A stretch of DNA of 64,000 bases from Enterobacter sp. JUb54 (GTDB taxonomy: Bacteria > Pseudomonadota > Gammaproteobacteria > Enterobacterales > Enterobacteriaceae). How positions within the stretch are numbered: the first letter of the stretch is position 1; the number at the start of each line of letters is the position of its first letter. Below the pieces are notes generated by a model. That model did no database searches. It saw only the letters and a list, made by a program, of their open reading frames with translations, and was not told the origin of the DNA. The stretch spans positions 372,001-436,000 of the forward strand of contig NZ_CP060418.1 in assembly GCF_014298075.1 (NCBI RefSeq), read 5' to 3'. The position numbers were made by a program, and so were the translations under genes. Positions 1 through 13,170 of this stretch are shown piece by piece.

Positions 1-27
1 CCGAATTCATCATACAATTAAACCTTG

Positions 28-49
28 AAATGTGCTACCGATCACATCA
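28..49. promoter_or_regulatory. Putative CRP-cAMP binding site
   Basis: The 22-bp stretch contains TGTGC-N6-TCACA, one base from the CRP consensus TGTGA-N6-TCACA, flanked by AAA on the left. It lies about 240 bp upstream of dusC. In E. coli the neighbour upstream of dusC is yohJK-cdd, transcribed the other way, so the site may serve a leftward gene outside the window. Which gene it serves cannot be decided from this sequence. Confidence 0.5.
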
Positions 50-285
50 TGAATTATACGCATACCTGGGATAGCGCAATGGAACCTTCCATGAGATGGC
101 AAACATGGCGATGGCATCGCCGTGAAACGGCGCAGTGCCAGAGGTAGCATAACACCGTTATTGAGCGCGTGTAGTCCCGCGACCACCTCGCGTCCCGGTA
201 AGCGTGGCGCTTCACACATTGATTGCTTTCAACCGACGAACAGAGACGCTACCATAGCGCCTCTTTTTTCCCCCGGGTAACAATA

Positions 286-1218
286 ATGCGTGTTTTACTG
301 GCGCCGATGGAAGGCGTGCTCGATTCGCTGGTGCGCGAGCTGCTGACCGAAGTGAATGATTACGATCTCTGCATCACCGAGTTTTTGCGGGTGGTGGATC
401 AGCTGCTGCCGGTAAAATCGTTTTACAGGCTGTGCCCGGAGCTACACCACCACAGCCGCACGCCGTCAGGGACTCGCGTACGCGTTCAGCTGCTTGGGCA
501 GTATCCGCAGTGGCTGGCAGAAAATGCCGCGCGGGCGGTAGAACTGGGTTCATGGGGCGTCGATCTTAACTGCGGCTGCCCGTCAAAGCTGGTGAACGGC
601 AGCGGCGGCGGGGCGACGCTGCTCAAAGACCCGGAACTGATTTATCGCGGCGCAAAGGCGATGCGCGAAGCGGTGCCGGACGATTTGCCGGTAACGGTGA
701 AAATTCGCCTCGGCTGGGACAGCGGCGCCCGGCAGTTTGAAATTGCCGATGCGGTACAGCAGGCCGGTGCGACGGAGCTTGTCGTGCACGGGCGTACCAA
801 AGAAGACGCCTATAAAGCCGAACGGATCAACTGGGCGGCCATCGGCGAGATCCGCCAGCGCCTGACCATCCCGGTGGTCGCGAATGGCGAAATCTGGGAC
901 TGGCAAAGCGCCCAGGATTGCCTGGCGGCAACCGGTTGTGATTCGGTGATGATTGGCCGCGGGGCGCTTAACGTGCCGAATTTAAGCCGGGTCATCAAAT
1001 ATAACGAGCCGCGGATGCCGTGGCCGCAGGTGGTAACGCTACTGCAAAAATATACCCAGCTGGAAAAGCAGGGGGATACCGGGCTGTATCATGTGGCGCG
1101 CATCAAACAGTGGCTTAGTTATTTACGTAAAGAATATAGCGAAGCGCTGGTGCTGTTTAATGAAATTCGCACCCTCAAAACATCTGCAGAAATCGCTACC
1201 GCGATTGCCCGTTATTAG
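286..1218 (+). CDS. dusC: tRNA-dihydrouridine(16) synthase DusC
   Basis: FMN-dependent enzyme that reduces uridine 16 in the D-loop of tRNA to dihydrouridine, using NADPH, in the cytoplasm. The protein is about 310 residues and starts [14 protein letters not shown]. It carries the Dus-family signature DLNCGCPSK followed by GGGATLL (catalytic Cys in NCGCP) and later VHGRTKE and [11 protein letters not shown], typical of the DusC branch. A longer reading frame upstream was not used because homologues begin at this Met and the upstream residues have no family counterpart. The ribosome site is weak (GGGTAA). Recognition of the E. coli DusC sequence is strong along the whole length. The next gene to the right belongs to a different functional block. 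Confidence 0.96.
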   Translation: MRVLLAPMEGVLDSLVRELLTEVNDYDLCITEFLRVVDQLLPVKSFYRLCPELHHHSRTPSGTRVRVQLLGQYPQWLAENAARAVELGSWGVDLNCGCPSKLVNGSGGGATLLKDPELIYRGAKAMREAVPDDLPVTVKIRLGWDSGARQFEIADAVQQAGATELVVHGRTKEDAYKAERINWAAIGEIRQRLTIPVVANGEIWDWQSAQDCLAATGCDSVMIGRGALNVPNLSRVIKYNEPRMPWPQVVTLLQKYTQLEKQGDTGLYHVARIKQWLSYLRKEYSEALVLFNEIRTLKTSAEIATAIARY

Positions 1219-1222
1219 GTTG

Positions 1223-1244
1223 GATTGTTAATCTGCTCACACTT
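1223..1244. promoter_or_regulatory. Putative CRP site upstream of the bgl porin
   Basis: TGTTA-N6-TCACA at 1226-1241 matches nine of ten fixed CRP positions. It sits just after the dusC stop and about 80 bp before the first antiterminator element. CRP dependence is known for the E. coli bgl operon. The matching -10 box was not identified with confidence. Confidence 0.45.
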
Positions 1245-1314
1245 TATTACTTAAGGACTTTCTGGTGATGGGAATTTCCTCAACAGAGTGATATTGTGGG
1301 ATTCTAATATTCAG

Positions 1315-1341
1315 GGTTGCTACTGATAACAGGCAAAACCT
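1315..1341 (+). promoter_or_regulatory. RAT antiterminator RNA element 1 (BglG-type)
   Basis: Transcribed as a ribonucleic antiterminator of the BglG/SacY type: GGTTGCTACTG, a short variable loop, then CAGGCAAAACCT. Its 3' part is shared with the 5' arm of the terminator that follows, so BglG binding and termination are mutually exclusive. It lies 234 bp ahead of the OprB-type porin start, inside the untranslated leader. Confidence 0.85.
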
Positions 1342-1385
1342 AAGCACTTACGCCATGCGTGGCGGGAGTGCTTAGGTTTTTTTTT
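1336..1385 (+). terminator. Conditional terminator 1 of the bgl porin leader
   Basis: A perfect 13-bp stem (AAACCTAAGCACT at 1336-1348 with its complement at 1367-1379) is followed by a run of T. It overlaps the 3' end of RAT element 1. The remaining leader to 1574 is AT-rich and shows nothing else that can be supported. Confidence 0.85.
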
Positions 1386-1574
1386 GCTTTTTATTCTTGA
1401 GAGAATTTAATGGCTATATAAAACAACGGGTTATTTTTATTCTGGGTTCATCAATCAGGCAGTTTTATGACTGACGGACACCTTTTGCAAAAAATAAAAA
1501 AAGAACATGAATAACGGGCGAATTTATTGCCTGCGGACCGCTATTACCTTTACTCAGTCACAATGGATATCGTT

Positions 1575-2939
1575 ATGCACAACAATAAAATAAATCCTCT
1601 GCTGTTGGTGATGACATTTTCACTGTGGGCGCCGGGGGCGCTGGCAGCAGAAACAGAACAATGGAACGGCACGGTATTAGGTTTTGAAAAACCACAAACC
1701 GGTTTACTTGGCGATATGTTGGGAATTCGTCCCATCCTCGAAGATAACGGATTTAATTATAATTTCGGCTACCTGAATGAAATGGGCTATAACGCCGGCG
1801 GCGGATATAACCATGATAAACATCTGGCTTATATCGACCAGGTGGCATTGACCTTTACCCAGGACCTCGAGCGCTGGACCGGGATCCCCGATGCGCGTAT
1901 CGAAGGCAATATTGTTAACCGCAATCATAACGACGATCTGACGACCAAACGGCTGCAGGATCCGCGGGTCAATTTTAACGACCTGACCCAGGAGAGCTGG
2001 GGTGGACAGTCGATTACCCGCCTTGGCTGGCTGACCTTTGCCCGTAGTTTTGATGACCGCCGCCTGACCTGGCGTATCGGCATGATGAACAAAGTCCAGA
2101 CCTTCGATCAGATAATCCCCTGTGATTTCCAGACCCTGATGCAGTGTGGCGGCAAGTCGGCAAACTCCATGACGTGGAACAACTGGAACGTCCACACCTG
2201 GGGGACGACGCTGGAATATAAACTGACGCCGGAACTGACGCTGAAAGGCGGCATTATGGAGCAAAACCCAGAGGCCTCTTCCCGCAGCCACGCGTGGAGC
2301 TGGTCAACCAAAGGCAGTAAAGGCATTCTGCTGCCGGTCGAAATTGAAGCGCGTCCGGTGATCAACGGACTTTCCGGCGCCTATAACCTCGGGGTGTTGT
2401 TCACCAACGCGCCGCAAAGCGATCTCTATACCGGGAAATCCGGCGGCCCAGGGGCCAGCGATCCCGAAGGATACGCCCAGCATAACCGCACCTGGTTCCT
2501 CTATACCGGGATGAACCAGCAGGTAACCCGCCATGCCGACGATCCCAACCGCGGAATGAGCGTCTCGCTCAGCGCCGGGTTCGGTGACCAGCGCAGCAAC
2601 TACATTCATACCACCGCCGCCGCGTCCATGCGTTATCGCGGGCTGTTTGATGCCCGTCCGCAGGACTGGTTAGGCTTTGGCGTCACCTACATTGATATGA
2701 GCAGCCACTACGCCCGCAACCAGCAGTACATGAACGAGGTCAGCGGCGCTACGGATTACTACGATGCAAACTACCAGCCGGTGGCCGGTCATTCGGTGAA
2801 TGCCGAACTGTACTATCGCCTGCGCCCGCTTTCATGGCTCGAACTTCAGCCCGGCCTGCAGTACTGGCATCGTCCGGGCGGCGTTGCCCAGACTCAGGAT
2901 GCCTGGGTCATCGAGTGGAAAACGGTGGTGACTTTCTGA
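1575..2939 (+). CDS. OprB-family carbohydrate-selective porin
   Basis: Outer-membrane beta-barrel porin, expected to admit beta-glucosides or their oligomers. About 454 residues. A signal peptide spans roughly residues 1-22, ending in GALA before AETEQW. The mature N-terminus has the OprB-type pattern of a short GLLGDMLGIRPILEDNG segment followed by alternating aromatic barrel strands. The C-terminus ends in Phe (VVTF), as expected for BAM-dependent barrels. I chose the Met before HNNKINPLL because it gives a compact signal peptide; a Met four codons upstream is also possible. The gene is first in the beta-glucoside cluster and is preceded by its own RAT/terminator, so it should be induced by BglG. 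E. coli bglH encodes a LamB-type porin instead, so this is an analogue, not an orthologue. Confidence 0.85.
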   Translation: MHNNKINPLLLVMTFSLWAPGALAAETEQWNGTVLGFEKPQTGLLGDMLGIRPILEDNGFNYNFGYLNEMGYNAGGGYNHDKHLAYIDQVALTFTQDLERWTGIPDARIEGNIVNRNHNDDLTTKRLQDPRVNFNDLTQESWGGQSITRLGWLTFARSFDDRRLTWRIGMMNKVQTFDQIIPCDFQTLMQCGGKSANSMTWNNWNVHTWGTTLEYKLTPELTLKGGIMEQNPEASSRSHAWSWSTKGSKGILLPVEIEARPVINGLSGAYNLGVLFTNAPQSDLYTGKSGGPGASDPEGYAQHNRTWFLYTGMNQQVTRHADDPNRGMSVSLSAGFGDQRSNYIHTTAAASMRYRGLFDARPQDWLGFGVTYIDMSSHYARNQQYMNEVSGATDYYDANYQPVAGHSVNAELYYRLRPLSWLELQPGLQYWHRPGGVAQTQDAWVIEWKTVVTF

Positions 2940-2963
2940 CAGCCGGCCGGGCGACGGGCATTT

Positions 2964-3949
<986 letters not shown>

Positions 3950-3960
3950 TCCCTTCTGAC

Positions 3961-4088
3961 TATACCCAAAATAATTCGAGTGGCTTGTCGGCGGCAAAGC
4001 CGTAAATCCCCAGGCGCTTACACAGATAAGTGACCGGGGTGCGAGGGTGCAGTCAACACCGAGGCAACTTGAAGGATTGAAGGGGATA
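3961..4088. repeat. ERIC element between bglG and bglF
   Basis: About 128 bp beginning TATACCCAAAATAATTCGAG. Its centre, around 4003-4047, matches the sites targeted by the standard ERIC primers (AATCCCCAGG-CTTAC and AAGTGACCGGGGTG). Ends and core both fit the Enterobacterial Repetitive Intergenic Consensus. It lies directly after the bglG stop and directly before RAT element 3, so it is transcribed with the operon. Confidence 0.9.
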
Positions 4089-4093
4089 AAACT

Positions 4094-7488
<3,395 letters not shown>

Positions 7489-7503
7489 GCCTCGCCATCC
7501 GTT

Positions 7504-7535
7504 GCGGCCCGGAACTCCCGGGCCGCCGGGCGTTT
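7504..7535. terminator. Hairpin between bglB and the methyltransferase
   Basis: A perfect 9-bp GC stem (GCGGCCCGG at 7504-7512 with CCGGGCCGC at 7518-7526) and a five-base loop lies between convergent genes. The T run is poor, so strength as an intrinsic terminator is uncertain; it could act in both directions. Confidence 0.5.
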
Positions 7536-8268
7536 ATGCTGGTTTACGGGCGCGCAGCAGGAAGATCATCGGTCGCTCCTGCTCTTCCTCCAGTTCCGGC
7601 TGAGCGGCGATTTGCTCCGCCGTCGGTCCCCACTCATCAAGATGTTCAATGACAAAACCGGCGGCGACCAGCAGGTTTATCCAGCTGGCCAGCTTACGAT
7701 GCTGTTTCTTCACGCCGTCGGCAAACCAGTTGCTGATGCGCTCCCCCTCCTGCTGATAGTGGTTGACCGGCCAGTTCTTTTGACCGACGTCGTCCACCTG
7801 CCAGCCCTGGCGTAGCGGGGCGGTGTAGATCGGGTGTTCGGCGGAAAACAGCAGCGTACCGCCCGGCGTCAGGGCCTGATAAATCGTGGCAAACAGCGGC
7901 GCGACGTCAGGAAGATAGTGCAGCGCCAGCGAGCTGTAGACCAGTTCGCAGCTGCCGGCGGGCAGAGTGAGGGCCTGCAGATCTTCGCAGCGGTAATCAA
8001 TGTCGCCCGCCGTGCCCATGTCGCGCGCGCGGTCAAGCATGCGGCTGGAAATATCGATCCCGGTAATCTGTGTGGCGCCTTGTTCACGCGCCCAGCGGCA
8101 AAACCAGCCGTAGCCGCAGCCAAGATCCACTACCCGCAGGCCAGCTAATGCGGGCAGCATCTGCTGAATGGCAGGCCATTCCGGCGCGCCGTCGAGCCCT
8201 TTTATCGAGCGGTCGAGAGTGGCATATCCTGCAAAAAAATCAGGATCATCATAAATATTTTGACTCAT
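7534..8268 (-). CDS. Class I SAM-dependent methyltransferase
   Basis: Soluble methyltransferase of unknown substrate, about 244 residues. The AdoMet-binding motif I is VVDLGCGYGWFCRWA (about 48-62). The acidic end of beta-2 is ITGIDISSRML, and the post-motif region has LVYSSLALHYL and LTPGGTLLFSAEHP, as in the Methyltransf_11/25 groups. The ATG was preferred over an in-frame GTG two codons earlier because GGAG lies five bases upstream of it and overlaps that GTG. It faces bglB convergently and is divergent from mdtQ. It is not part of an evident operon. Genes of this type are often annotated only by fold, and nothing nearby suggests the acceptor. Confidence 0.85.
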   Translation of the reverse strand: MSQNIYDDPDFFAGYATLDRSIKGLDGAPEWPAIQQMLPALAGLRVVDLGCGYGWFCRWAREQGATQITGIDISSRMLDRARDMGTAGDIDYRCEDLQALTLPAGSCELVYSSLALHYLPDVAPLFATIYQALTPGGTLLFSAEHPIYTAPLRQGWQVDDVGQKNWPVNHYQQEGERISNWFADGVKKQHRKLASWINLLVAAGFVIEHLDEWGPTAEQIAAQPELEEEQERPMIFLLRARKPA

Positions 8269-8391
8269 AATCACTCCATGAATTATTTGTGTATTTTTAA
8301 TTACCCTGATTTTTAGTCACACGCTTTACTAAACGGGCCAGTTTCAATTAACTTATTATAACCAACCTTTTTTCGTAATCTGACCTGTCTA

Positions 8392-9840
8392 ATGAATCTA
8401 ACGTTGAGAAAAAGCGTGTTGGCCGGGATTCCCCTGGTCATCGCTCTGGCTGGCTGCGCGCCGTCCCATGATATTGGCAATCCGCCGCAGCAGCAGACAC
8501 CTGCCTCTCATGTGTCCATGGATCTCCCCGCCGCCGTTAAAAATGGCTGGCCGCAAAGTAACTGGTGGCAGGATTACCACGACCCGCAGTTGAACAGCCT
8601 TATCCAGCGTGCGCTGGCGAATGCCCCGGATATGCAGATTGCCGAGCAGCGCATCAAGCTGGCGGAAGCGCAGGCGCGCATGTCGCAAGCCAATCTTGGG
8701 CCAGAGATGGATTTTTCCGCCAACGTTGAACGACAGAAAATGTCGGCCGAAGGGCTGATGGGGCCGTTTGCCACCGACACCGACGGGAATACCGGTCCCT
8801 GGTACACCAACGGCACCTTTGGCCTGACCGCAGGCTGGGATCTGGACCTGTGGGGTAAAAACCGCGCGCTGGTGAAAGCGCGCATTGGTGAGGTCAAAGC
8901 GCAAATCGCCGAAGAGGCGCAGACCCGCGAGCTGCTGGCCAGCAGCGTGGCGCGACTTTACTGGCAGTGGCAGACCGAAGCAGCGGTGAAGAGCGTGCTG
9001 CAGCAGGTTAAAAGCGAACAAAACAATATTGTTAACGTCGACCAGGCGCTGTATCAGCGCGGGATCACCAACTCTGCTGAAGGGGCTGAAAACGACATTA
9101 ATGTCAGCAAAACCGATCAGCAGCTGACCGACGTTGCCGGCAGCATGAAAGAGATCGAAGCGCGTCTGATGGCGTTGACCAACAGCCAAAGCCAGTCGCT
9201 GAATCTGAAAGTGGCTAATCTCCCGGAAGTCAGCGCGCAAATGCCGACGGAGCTGGGCTATGAACTGCTGGCGCGGCGCCCGGATCTGCAGGAGGCGCAC
9301 TGGTATATCGAAGCCTCACTGAGCGAAGTGGATGCCGCGAAAGCGGCGTTCTATCCGGACATCAACCTGATGGCGTTCCTGCAACAGGATGCGCTGCACT
9401 TAAGCGATCTGTTCCGCCACTCTGCACAGCAGATGGGGCTTTCCGCCGGGCTGACGCTGCCTATCTTTGATAGCGGCAGGCTCAACGCTAACCTCGACAT
9501 TGCCAGCGCGCAGAATAATTTGTCGGTGGCGAAGTACAACAAAGCGGTGGTGGATGCGGTCAATCAGGTGGCGAAGACTGCCAGCCAGGTTGAGACTCTG
9601 ATGGAGAAGAACCAGCAGCAGCAGCAGGTTGAAAAAGACGCTCAGCGTACGGTGAACCTGGCGCAGGCGCGTATGGAAGCCGGGATCCTGGCGGGGTCGC
9701 GAGTCAGCTTAGCCAGACTCCCCGCGCTGCAGGAGCGAATTACGGCGCTGCGCCTGCACGGCCAGTGGCTGGATGCCAGCATTCAGCTGACCTCCGCGCT
9801 GGGCGGCGGCTATCACCAGACCCCACAAAAATCCAGCTAA
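8392..9840 (+). CDS. mdtQ: MdtQ-type outer-membrane efflux lipoprotein
   Basis: TolC-like outer-membrane factor of the NodT/CusC family, a trimeric exit duct for a drug or toxicant pump. 482 residues. A lipobox LAGC ends at Cys22, so the protein should be a lipoprotein. Two outer-membrane-efflux repeats occupy about 55-250 and 270-470, with the typical ARRPDLQEAHW and LPIFDSGRLNANLDIA motifs. In E. coli K-12 the corresponding gene is broken; here the frame is intact. No inner-membrane pump or adaptor gene is adjacent, so it must pair with components encoded elsewhere, if it functions. Confidence 0.9.
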   Translation: MNLTLRKSVLAGIPLVIALAGCAPSHDIGNPPQQQTPASHVSMDLPAAVKNGWPQSNWWQDYHDPQLNSLIQRALANAPDMQIAEQRIKLAEAQARMSQANLGPEMDFSANVERQKMSAEGLMGPFATDTDGNTGPWYTNGTFGLTAGWDLDLWGKNRALVKARIGEVKAQIAEEAQTRELLASSVARLYWQWQTEAAVKSVLQQVKSEQNNIVNVDQALYQRGITNSAEGAENDINVSKTDQQLTDVAGSMKEIEARLMALTNSQSQSLNLKVANLPEVSAQMPTELGYELLARRPDLQEAHWYIEASLSEVDAAKAAFYPDINLMAFLQQDALHLSDLFRHSAQQMGLSAGLTLPIFDSGRLNANLDIASAQNNLSVAKYNKAVVDAVNQVAKTASQVETLMEKNQQQQQVEKDAQRTVNLAQARMEAGILAGSRVSLARLPALQERITALRLHGQWLDASIQLTSALGGGYHQTPQKSS

Positions 9841-9906
9841 CACCACAGCTAACATTACAGCTGACGCGGCCGGGGGAGACCCCGGTCGCTGCTTAATGGT
9901 TACCCG

Positions 9907-10476
9907 CTAGGGCTTCTTTTTCGCTTCCCGGCGGCGGAACCACCAGTGAGCGCCCGCCACCAGGACCACCACCAGAATCAGCCAGATCCCGTGCTTCAGA
10001 TGGCCATCAAGATGATGCAGCCAGGGTCCAATCGCTTCGCCTCCCAGATAACCCAGGGTGGTGAACAGCAGGGCCCAGACCAGCGCGCCGAGAATATTGA
10101 GCGGCAAAAAGACTTTGGGCGGCAGGCGGCTGGCGCCGATCAATAGCGGGCCAATCACCCGAAAACCGTACATAAAACGGGTGCCAATCACGAACAGGTA
10201 AGGGCGGCGCTGAATCATGCGCTGCGCTTTGTGGATCCGCGCCTGGTGGCGTGAAAAACGCCGCAGCAGACGACCGCCAAATCGCCTGCCCAACAGGTAC
10301 AGCAGCTGATCGCCAATCATCCCGCCCAGCGCGACCGAGATAACCACCAGTGGAAATTTTAACAATCCCTGATGCGCCACGACGCCGCCCAACAGGGTGA
10401 TGGTTTCACCCTCCGCCAGGCTGCCGACGATCAGCGCAGCGTAGCCATATTGGGAGATCAGGTTATTGATATCCAT
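9907..10476 (-). CDS. yohD: DedA-family inner membrane protein YohD
   Basis: Integral membrane protein of the DedA/SNARE-associated (VTT) family, whose members have been linked to lipid flipping and membrane homeostasis. 189 residues with four to five hydrophobic segments. The family motif GxxxGD appears in ALGGMIGDQLLYLLGRRFG, and a second signature in GTRFMYGFRVIGPLLIGASR. The C-terminal tail is strongly basic (RRREAKKKP). The length agrees with E. coli YohD. It is divergent from yohC, with about 230 bp between the starts. Confidence 0.93.
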   Translation of the reverse strand: MDINNLISQYGYAALIVGSLAEGETITLLGGVVAHQGLLKFPLVVISVALGGMIGDQLLYLLGRRFGGRLLRRFSRHQARIHKAQRMIQRRPYLFVIGTRFMYGFRVIGPLLIGASRLPPKVFLPLNILGALVWALLFTTLGYLGGEAIGPWLHHLDGHLKHGIWLILVVVLVAGAHWWFRRREAKKKP

Positions 10477-10705
10477 ACACAGAAAAACTCCATTGTTGCT
10501 TTGGCTTCAGGCTGGATGGCGCTCGACCGCTTTCGGTCGGTCTGGCAGCACAAAGCAGGGAAGATCATTCTCATCAATCTGTTAATCATACACCCTGCGA
10601 GTTAAAACGCGGTGAAGTGCATTTTTATAGCTGTACACAAACTAATCTCTCAGAGTGAATTATACTTGGATCAGTGCTGTACGAAGCCGTGACAAGGGGG
10701 ATGCT

Positions 10706-11293
10706 ATGAACCATGTCTGGGGATTGTTCGCTCATCCTAATCAGGAAATGAGCGTCATCAAAAGCGAAAATGAGACCATTTCGCACCACTATACGCACCA
10801 TGTGCTGGTGATGGCTGCGGTTCCGGTGATTTGCGCGTTTATTGGTACCACGCAACTTGGCTGGAATTTTGGCGACGGTAACGTGGTACAACTGTCGCTG
10901 TTGACGGGGCTGGCGCTGGCGGTGGTGTTCTATGCCGTGATGCTGGCCGGGGTGGCGGTGATGGGGAGGATCATCTGGTGGATGGCGAGAAGCTATCCGC
11001 AACGCCCGTCGCTTAAACGCTGCATGGTGTTCGCCGGTTACGTGGCGACGCCGCTGTTTATGAGCGGGCTGGTGGCGCTCTATCCGCTGGTCTGGCTGTG
11101 TGCGCTGGTGGGTACGGTAGCGCTGTTTTACACCGGTTATCTGCTGTATCTCGGTATTCCGACCTTCCTGAACATCAACAAAGAAGAGGGGCTGAGCTTT
11201 GCCAGCTCGACCCTGGCGATCGGGGTGCTGGTGCTCGAGGTGCTGCTGGCGATCACCGTGATCCTCTGGGGGTACGGTTACCGACTCTTCTAA
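10706..11293 (+). CDS. yohC: Yip1-domain inner membrane protein YohC
   Basis: Predicted polytopic inner membrane protein with a Yip1 domain, 195 residues, five hydrophobic segments. It starts MNHVWGLFAHPNQEM, the conserved YohC N-terminus, with AAGGGGG six bases upstream of the ATG; a longer in-frame start about 17 codons earlier lacks both. No enzymatic motif is present and the function in E. coli is also not established. Placement between yohD and pbpG matches E. coli. Confidence 0.93.
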   Translation: MNHVWGLFAHPNQEMSVIKSENETISHHYTHHVLVMAAVPVICAFIGTTQLGWNFGDGNVVQLSLLTGLALAVVFYAVMLAGVAVMGRIIWWMARSYPQRPSLKRCMVFAGYVATPLFMSGLVALYPLVWLCALVGTVALFYTGYLLYLGIPTFLNINKEEGLSFASSTLAIGVLVLEVLLAITVILWGYGYRLF

Positions 11294-11328
11294 TCCTCGG
11301 TAACCACAGAATCGGCTGGCATGAACGG

Positions 11329-11364
11329 TTTGCCGCCGACAAGTCAGTCGAATTATTTTGGGTA
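11329..11364 (-). repeat. Truncated ERIC end
   Basis: On the minus strand these 36 bp match the first 36 bp of the ERIC copy near 3963, with two mismatches, including the terminal TACCCAAAATAATTCGA. The rest of the element is missing. It directly abuts the hairpin that follows. Confidence 0.7.
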
Positions 11365-11365
11365 T

Positions 11366-11403
11366 GCATTGCCGACATAAATGGATTTTTATGTCGGCAA
11401 TGC
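11366..11403. repeat. Perfect 16-bp inverted repeat in the pbpG leader
   Basis: GCATTGCCGACATAAA at 11366-11381 is exactly complementary to 11388-11403, with a six-base loop. There is no T run after it on either strand, so it is not a standard terminator. It lies between yohC and pbpG, about 130 bp ahead of pbpG. Confidence 0.75.
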
Positions 11404-11535
11404 AGCATTTGCTCACGATTCTTATTAGTCAGATCCCGCCAGTGCACGGTATGATAGGTCCTGCCAGCGTCGCCCACATCCCGGCGCCGCAGCGTACGTT
11501 CATAACGTGCAAAAATACTTTCACGAATGATCATG

Positions 11536-12483
11536 ATGCCGAAATTTCGAGTTTCTTTGCTCAGCCTGACCTTGCTCCTGGCTGTGCCTTTTGCGCCCCA
11601 GGCGATAGCAAAAACCCCCGCCGCCGCGACGGCCTTGCAGCCGGATATTGCCTCCGGTAGCGCGATGATCGTTGATCTTGCCAGCAAAAAAATTGTCTAC
11701 CAGAGCCAGCCTGATTTGGTGCGACCGATTGCGTCCATTACCAAAGTGATGACGGCGATGGTGGTGCTGGATGCGCATCTGCCGTTAGACGAAATGCTGA
11801 CCGTGGATATCAGCCATACGCCAGAGATGAAAGGTATCTATTCACGCGTGCGCCTGAACAGCCAAATCAGCCGCCGCAATATGCTGCTGCTGGCGCTGAT
11901 GTCCTCAGAAAACCGCGCCGCCGCAAGCCTTGCCCACCACTATCCTGGGGGCTACGACGCCTTTATCCGCGCCATGAACGCCAAGGCCCAGGCGCTGGGC
12001 ATGACCCATACCCGTTACGTTGAGCCAACGGGCTTGTCGATTCATAACGTCTCGACCGCCCGTGACCTGACGAAACTGCTGATTGCGACCGAACAGTATC
12101 CGTTGATTGGTCAGTTGAGTACGACCAAAGAAGATACTGCGACATTTGCCCATCCGGCCTATACGCTGCCGTTTCGCAACACCAACCATCTGGTCTATCG
12201 CGACAACTGGAATATCCAGCTGACCAAAACCGGCTTTACCAACGCCGCGGGCCATTGCCTGGTGATGCGCACGGTGATTAATCAGCGTCCGGTGGCGCTG
12301 GTGGTGATGGATGCCTTCGGCAAATATACCCACTTTGCCGATGCCAGCCGCCTGCGTACGTGGGTTGAAACCGGGAAGGTGATGCCGGTGCCGGCCTCCG
12401 CGCTGAGCTACAAAAAGCAGCGTGAAGCCCAGATGGCGGATGCGATGCTGAAAGGTGGCGCGCAGACGGCGCAAAACGATTAA
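11536..12483 (+). CDS. pbpG: D-alanyl-D-alanine endopeptidase PBP7
   Basis: Periplasmic low-molecular-mass penicillin-binding protein that cleaves DD-crosslinks between peptidoglycan strands. About 315 residues. A signal peptide of about 25 residues ends in QAIAK. The three active-site motifs of peptidase S11 are present: Ser67-x-x-Lys70 (SITK), Ser124-Glu-Asn126 (SEN) and Lys231-Thr-Gly (KTG). The start MPKFRVSL follows E. coli PbpG; two further Met codons just upstream (from 11527) are possible. Neighbouring dld downstream is the E. coli order, here with an acetyltransferase gene between them. Confidence 0.95.
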   Translation: MPKFRVSLLSLTLLLAVPFAPQAIAKTPAAATALQPDIASGSAMIVDLASKKIVYQSQPDLVRPIASITKVMTAMVVLDAHLPLDEMLTVDISHTPEMKGIYSRVRLNSQISRRNMLLLALMSSENRAAASLAHHYPGGYDAFIRAMNAKAQALGMTHTRYVEPTGLSIHNVSTARDLTKLLIATEQYPLIGQLSTTKEDTATFAHPAYTLPFRNTNHLVYRDNWNIQLTKTGFTNAAGHCLVMRTVINQRPVALVVMDAFGKYTHFADASRLRTWVETGKVMPVPASALSYKKQREAQMADAMLKGGAQTAQND

Positions 12484-12489
12484 TGCCTC

Positions 12490-12526
12490 TACCCCCGGCC
12501 CGCAGCAGCGGACGGGGGTTTTTTTA
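12490..12526 (+). terminator. Intrinsic terminator of pbpG
   Basis: ACCCCCG at 12491-12497 pairs with CGGGGGT at 12513-12519, followed by seven T. It overlaps the stop codon of the convergent acetyltransferase gene. Confidence 0.85.
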
Positions 12527-13078
12527 TTCCGGTATGGTTAAATCGCCTTCACCCAGCTGGCGCTGCATGATTAACGTATCGCGCCAGTCTCCCATCTTAT
12601 AGCCCACGCTGCGCAACTGACCGGCCACGGTGAAGCCAAATTTTTTGTGAATCGCCAGCGAACCGGCATTGTTGTGACCATCGCCGATGATCGCCAGCAT
12701 CTGCCGCCACGGACCCTGCTCGCACTTCTCAATCAGCTGCGCCAGCAGGGCGCTGCCGATCCCGCGCCCGCCCATACCCGATTCGACATAAATCGACTCT
12801 TCGAGGGTGTAGCGGTAGGCGGGGCGAGGGCGGTAAAACGTCGCATAGCAGTAGCCGACAATGGTGCCGCGCCACAGGGCCACCAGCCACGGCAGCCCGT
12901 TATCACGCACCGTCTTAATCCGCTTACGCATTTCATCGACGGTGGGGGGAATATCTTCAAAGGATGCGCGTCCATTCAGTACGTGCCAGACGTACAGCGC
13001 TGCAATAGCGTGAGCGTCATCGGGCAGGGCTTCGCGGATCTCTAACTCAGCGCCGTGTAACATATCCGCTTCGGACAT
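12524..13078 (-). CDS. GNAT N-acetyltransferase (phosphinothricin/MddA type)
   Basis: Acetyl-CoA dependent N-acetyltransferase, 184 residues, resembling the phosphinothricin acetyltransferase/YncA (MddA) group that acetylates toxic methionine analogues. GNAT motif A is in YVESGMGGRGIGSALLAQLI (about 96-115). The family's downstream motif IGDGHNNAGSLAIHKKFGF is followed by VGYKMGDWRDTLIMQR. GGAG precedes the ATG by eight bases. It lies upstream of dld on the same strand, but the 90-bp gap and unrelated roles argue against co-function. The exact substrate cannot be read from the sequence. Confidence 0.88.
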   Translation of the reverse strand: MSEADMLHGAELEIREALPDDAHAIAALYVWHVLNGRASFEDIPPTVDEMRKRIKTVRDNGLPWLVALWRGTIVGYCYATFYRPRPAYRYTLEESIYVESGMGGRGIGSALLAQLIEKCEQGPWRQMLAIIGDGHNNAGSLAIHKKFGFTVAGQLRSVGYKMGDWRDTLIMQRQLGEGDLTIPE

Positions 13079-13170
13079 GAGGGGGACTCCTTAACCAGGT
13101 TTGCCGGAGAAGCGTTTCTCCGGCGTGCAGCGTAATACAGAATCCCGTTACGCGTCATCTGCGATGATGG

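Noticed and set aside
10-219. 69-codon open frame on the minus strand before dusC
   Set aside because: No family resemblance, no ribosome site, and it covers the CRP-like dyad and dusC promoter region. Taken as chance.
1467-1514. 15-codon upstream reading frame in the porin leader
   Set aside because: It has a weak AGG upstream, but no composition or regulatory codon pattern to support a leader peptide; RAT control explains the leader.
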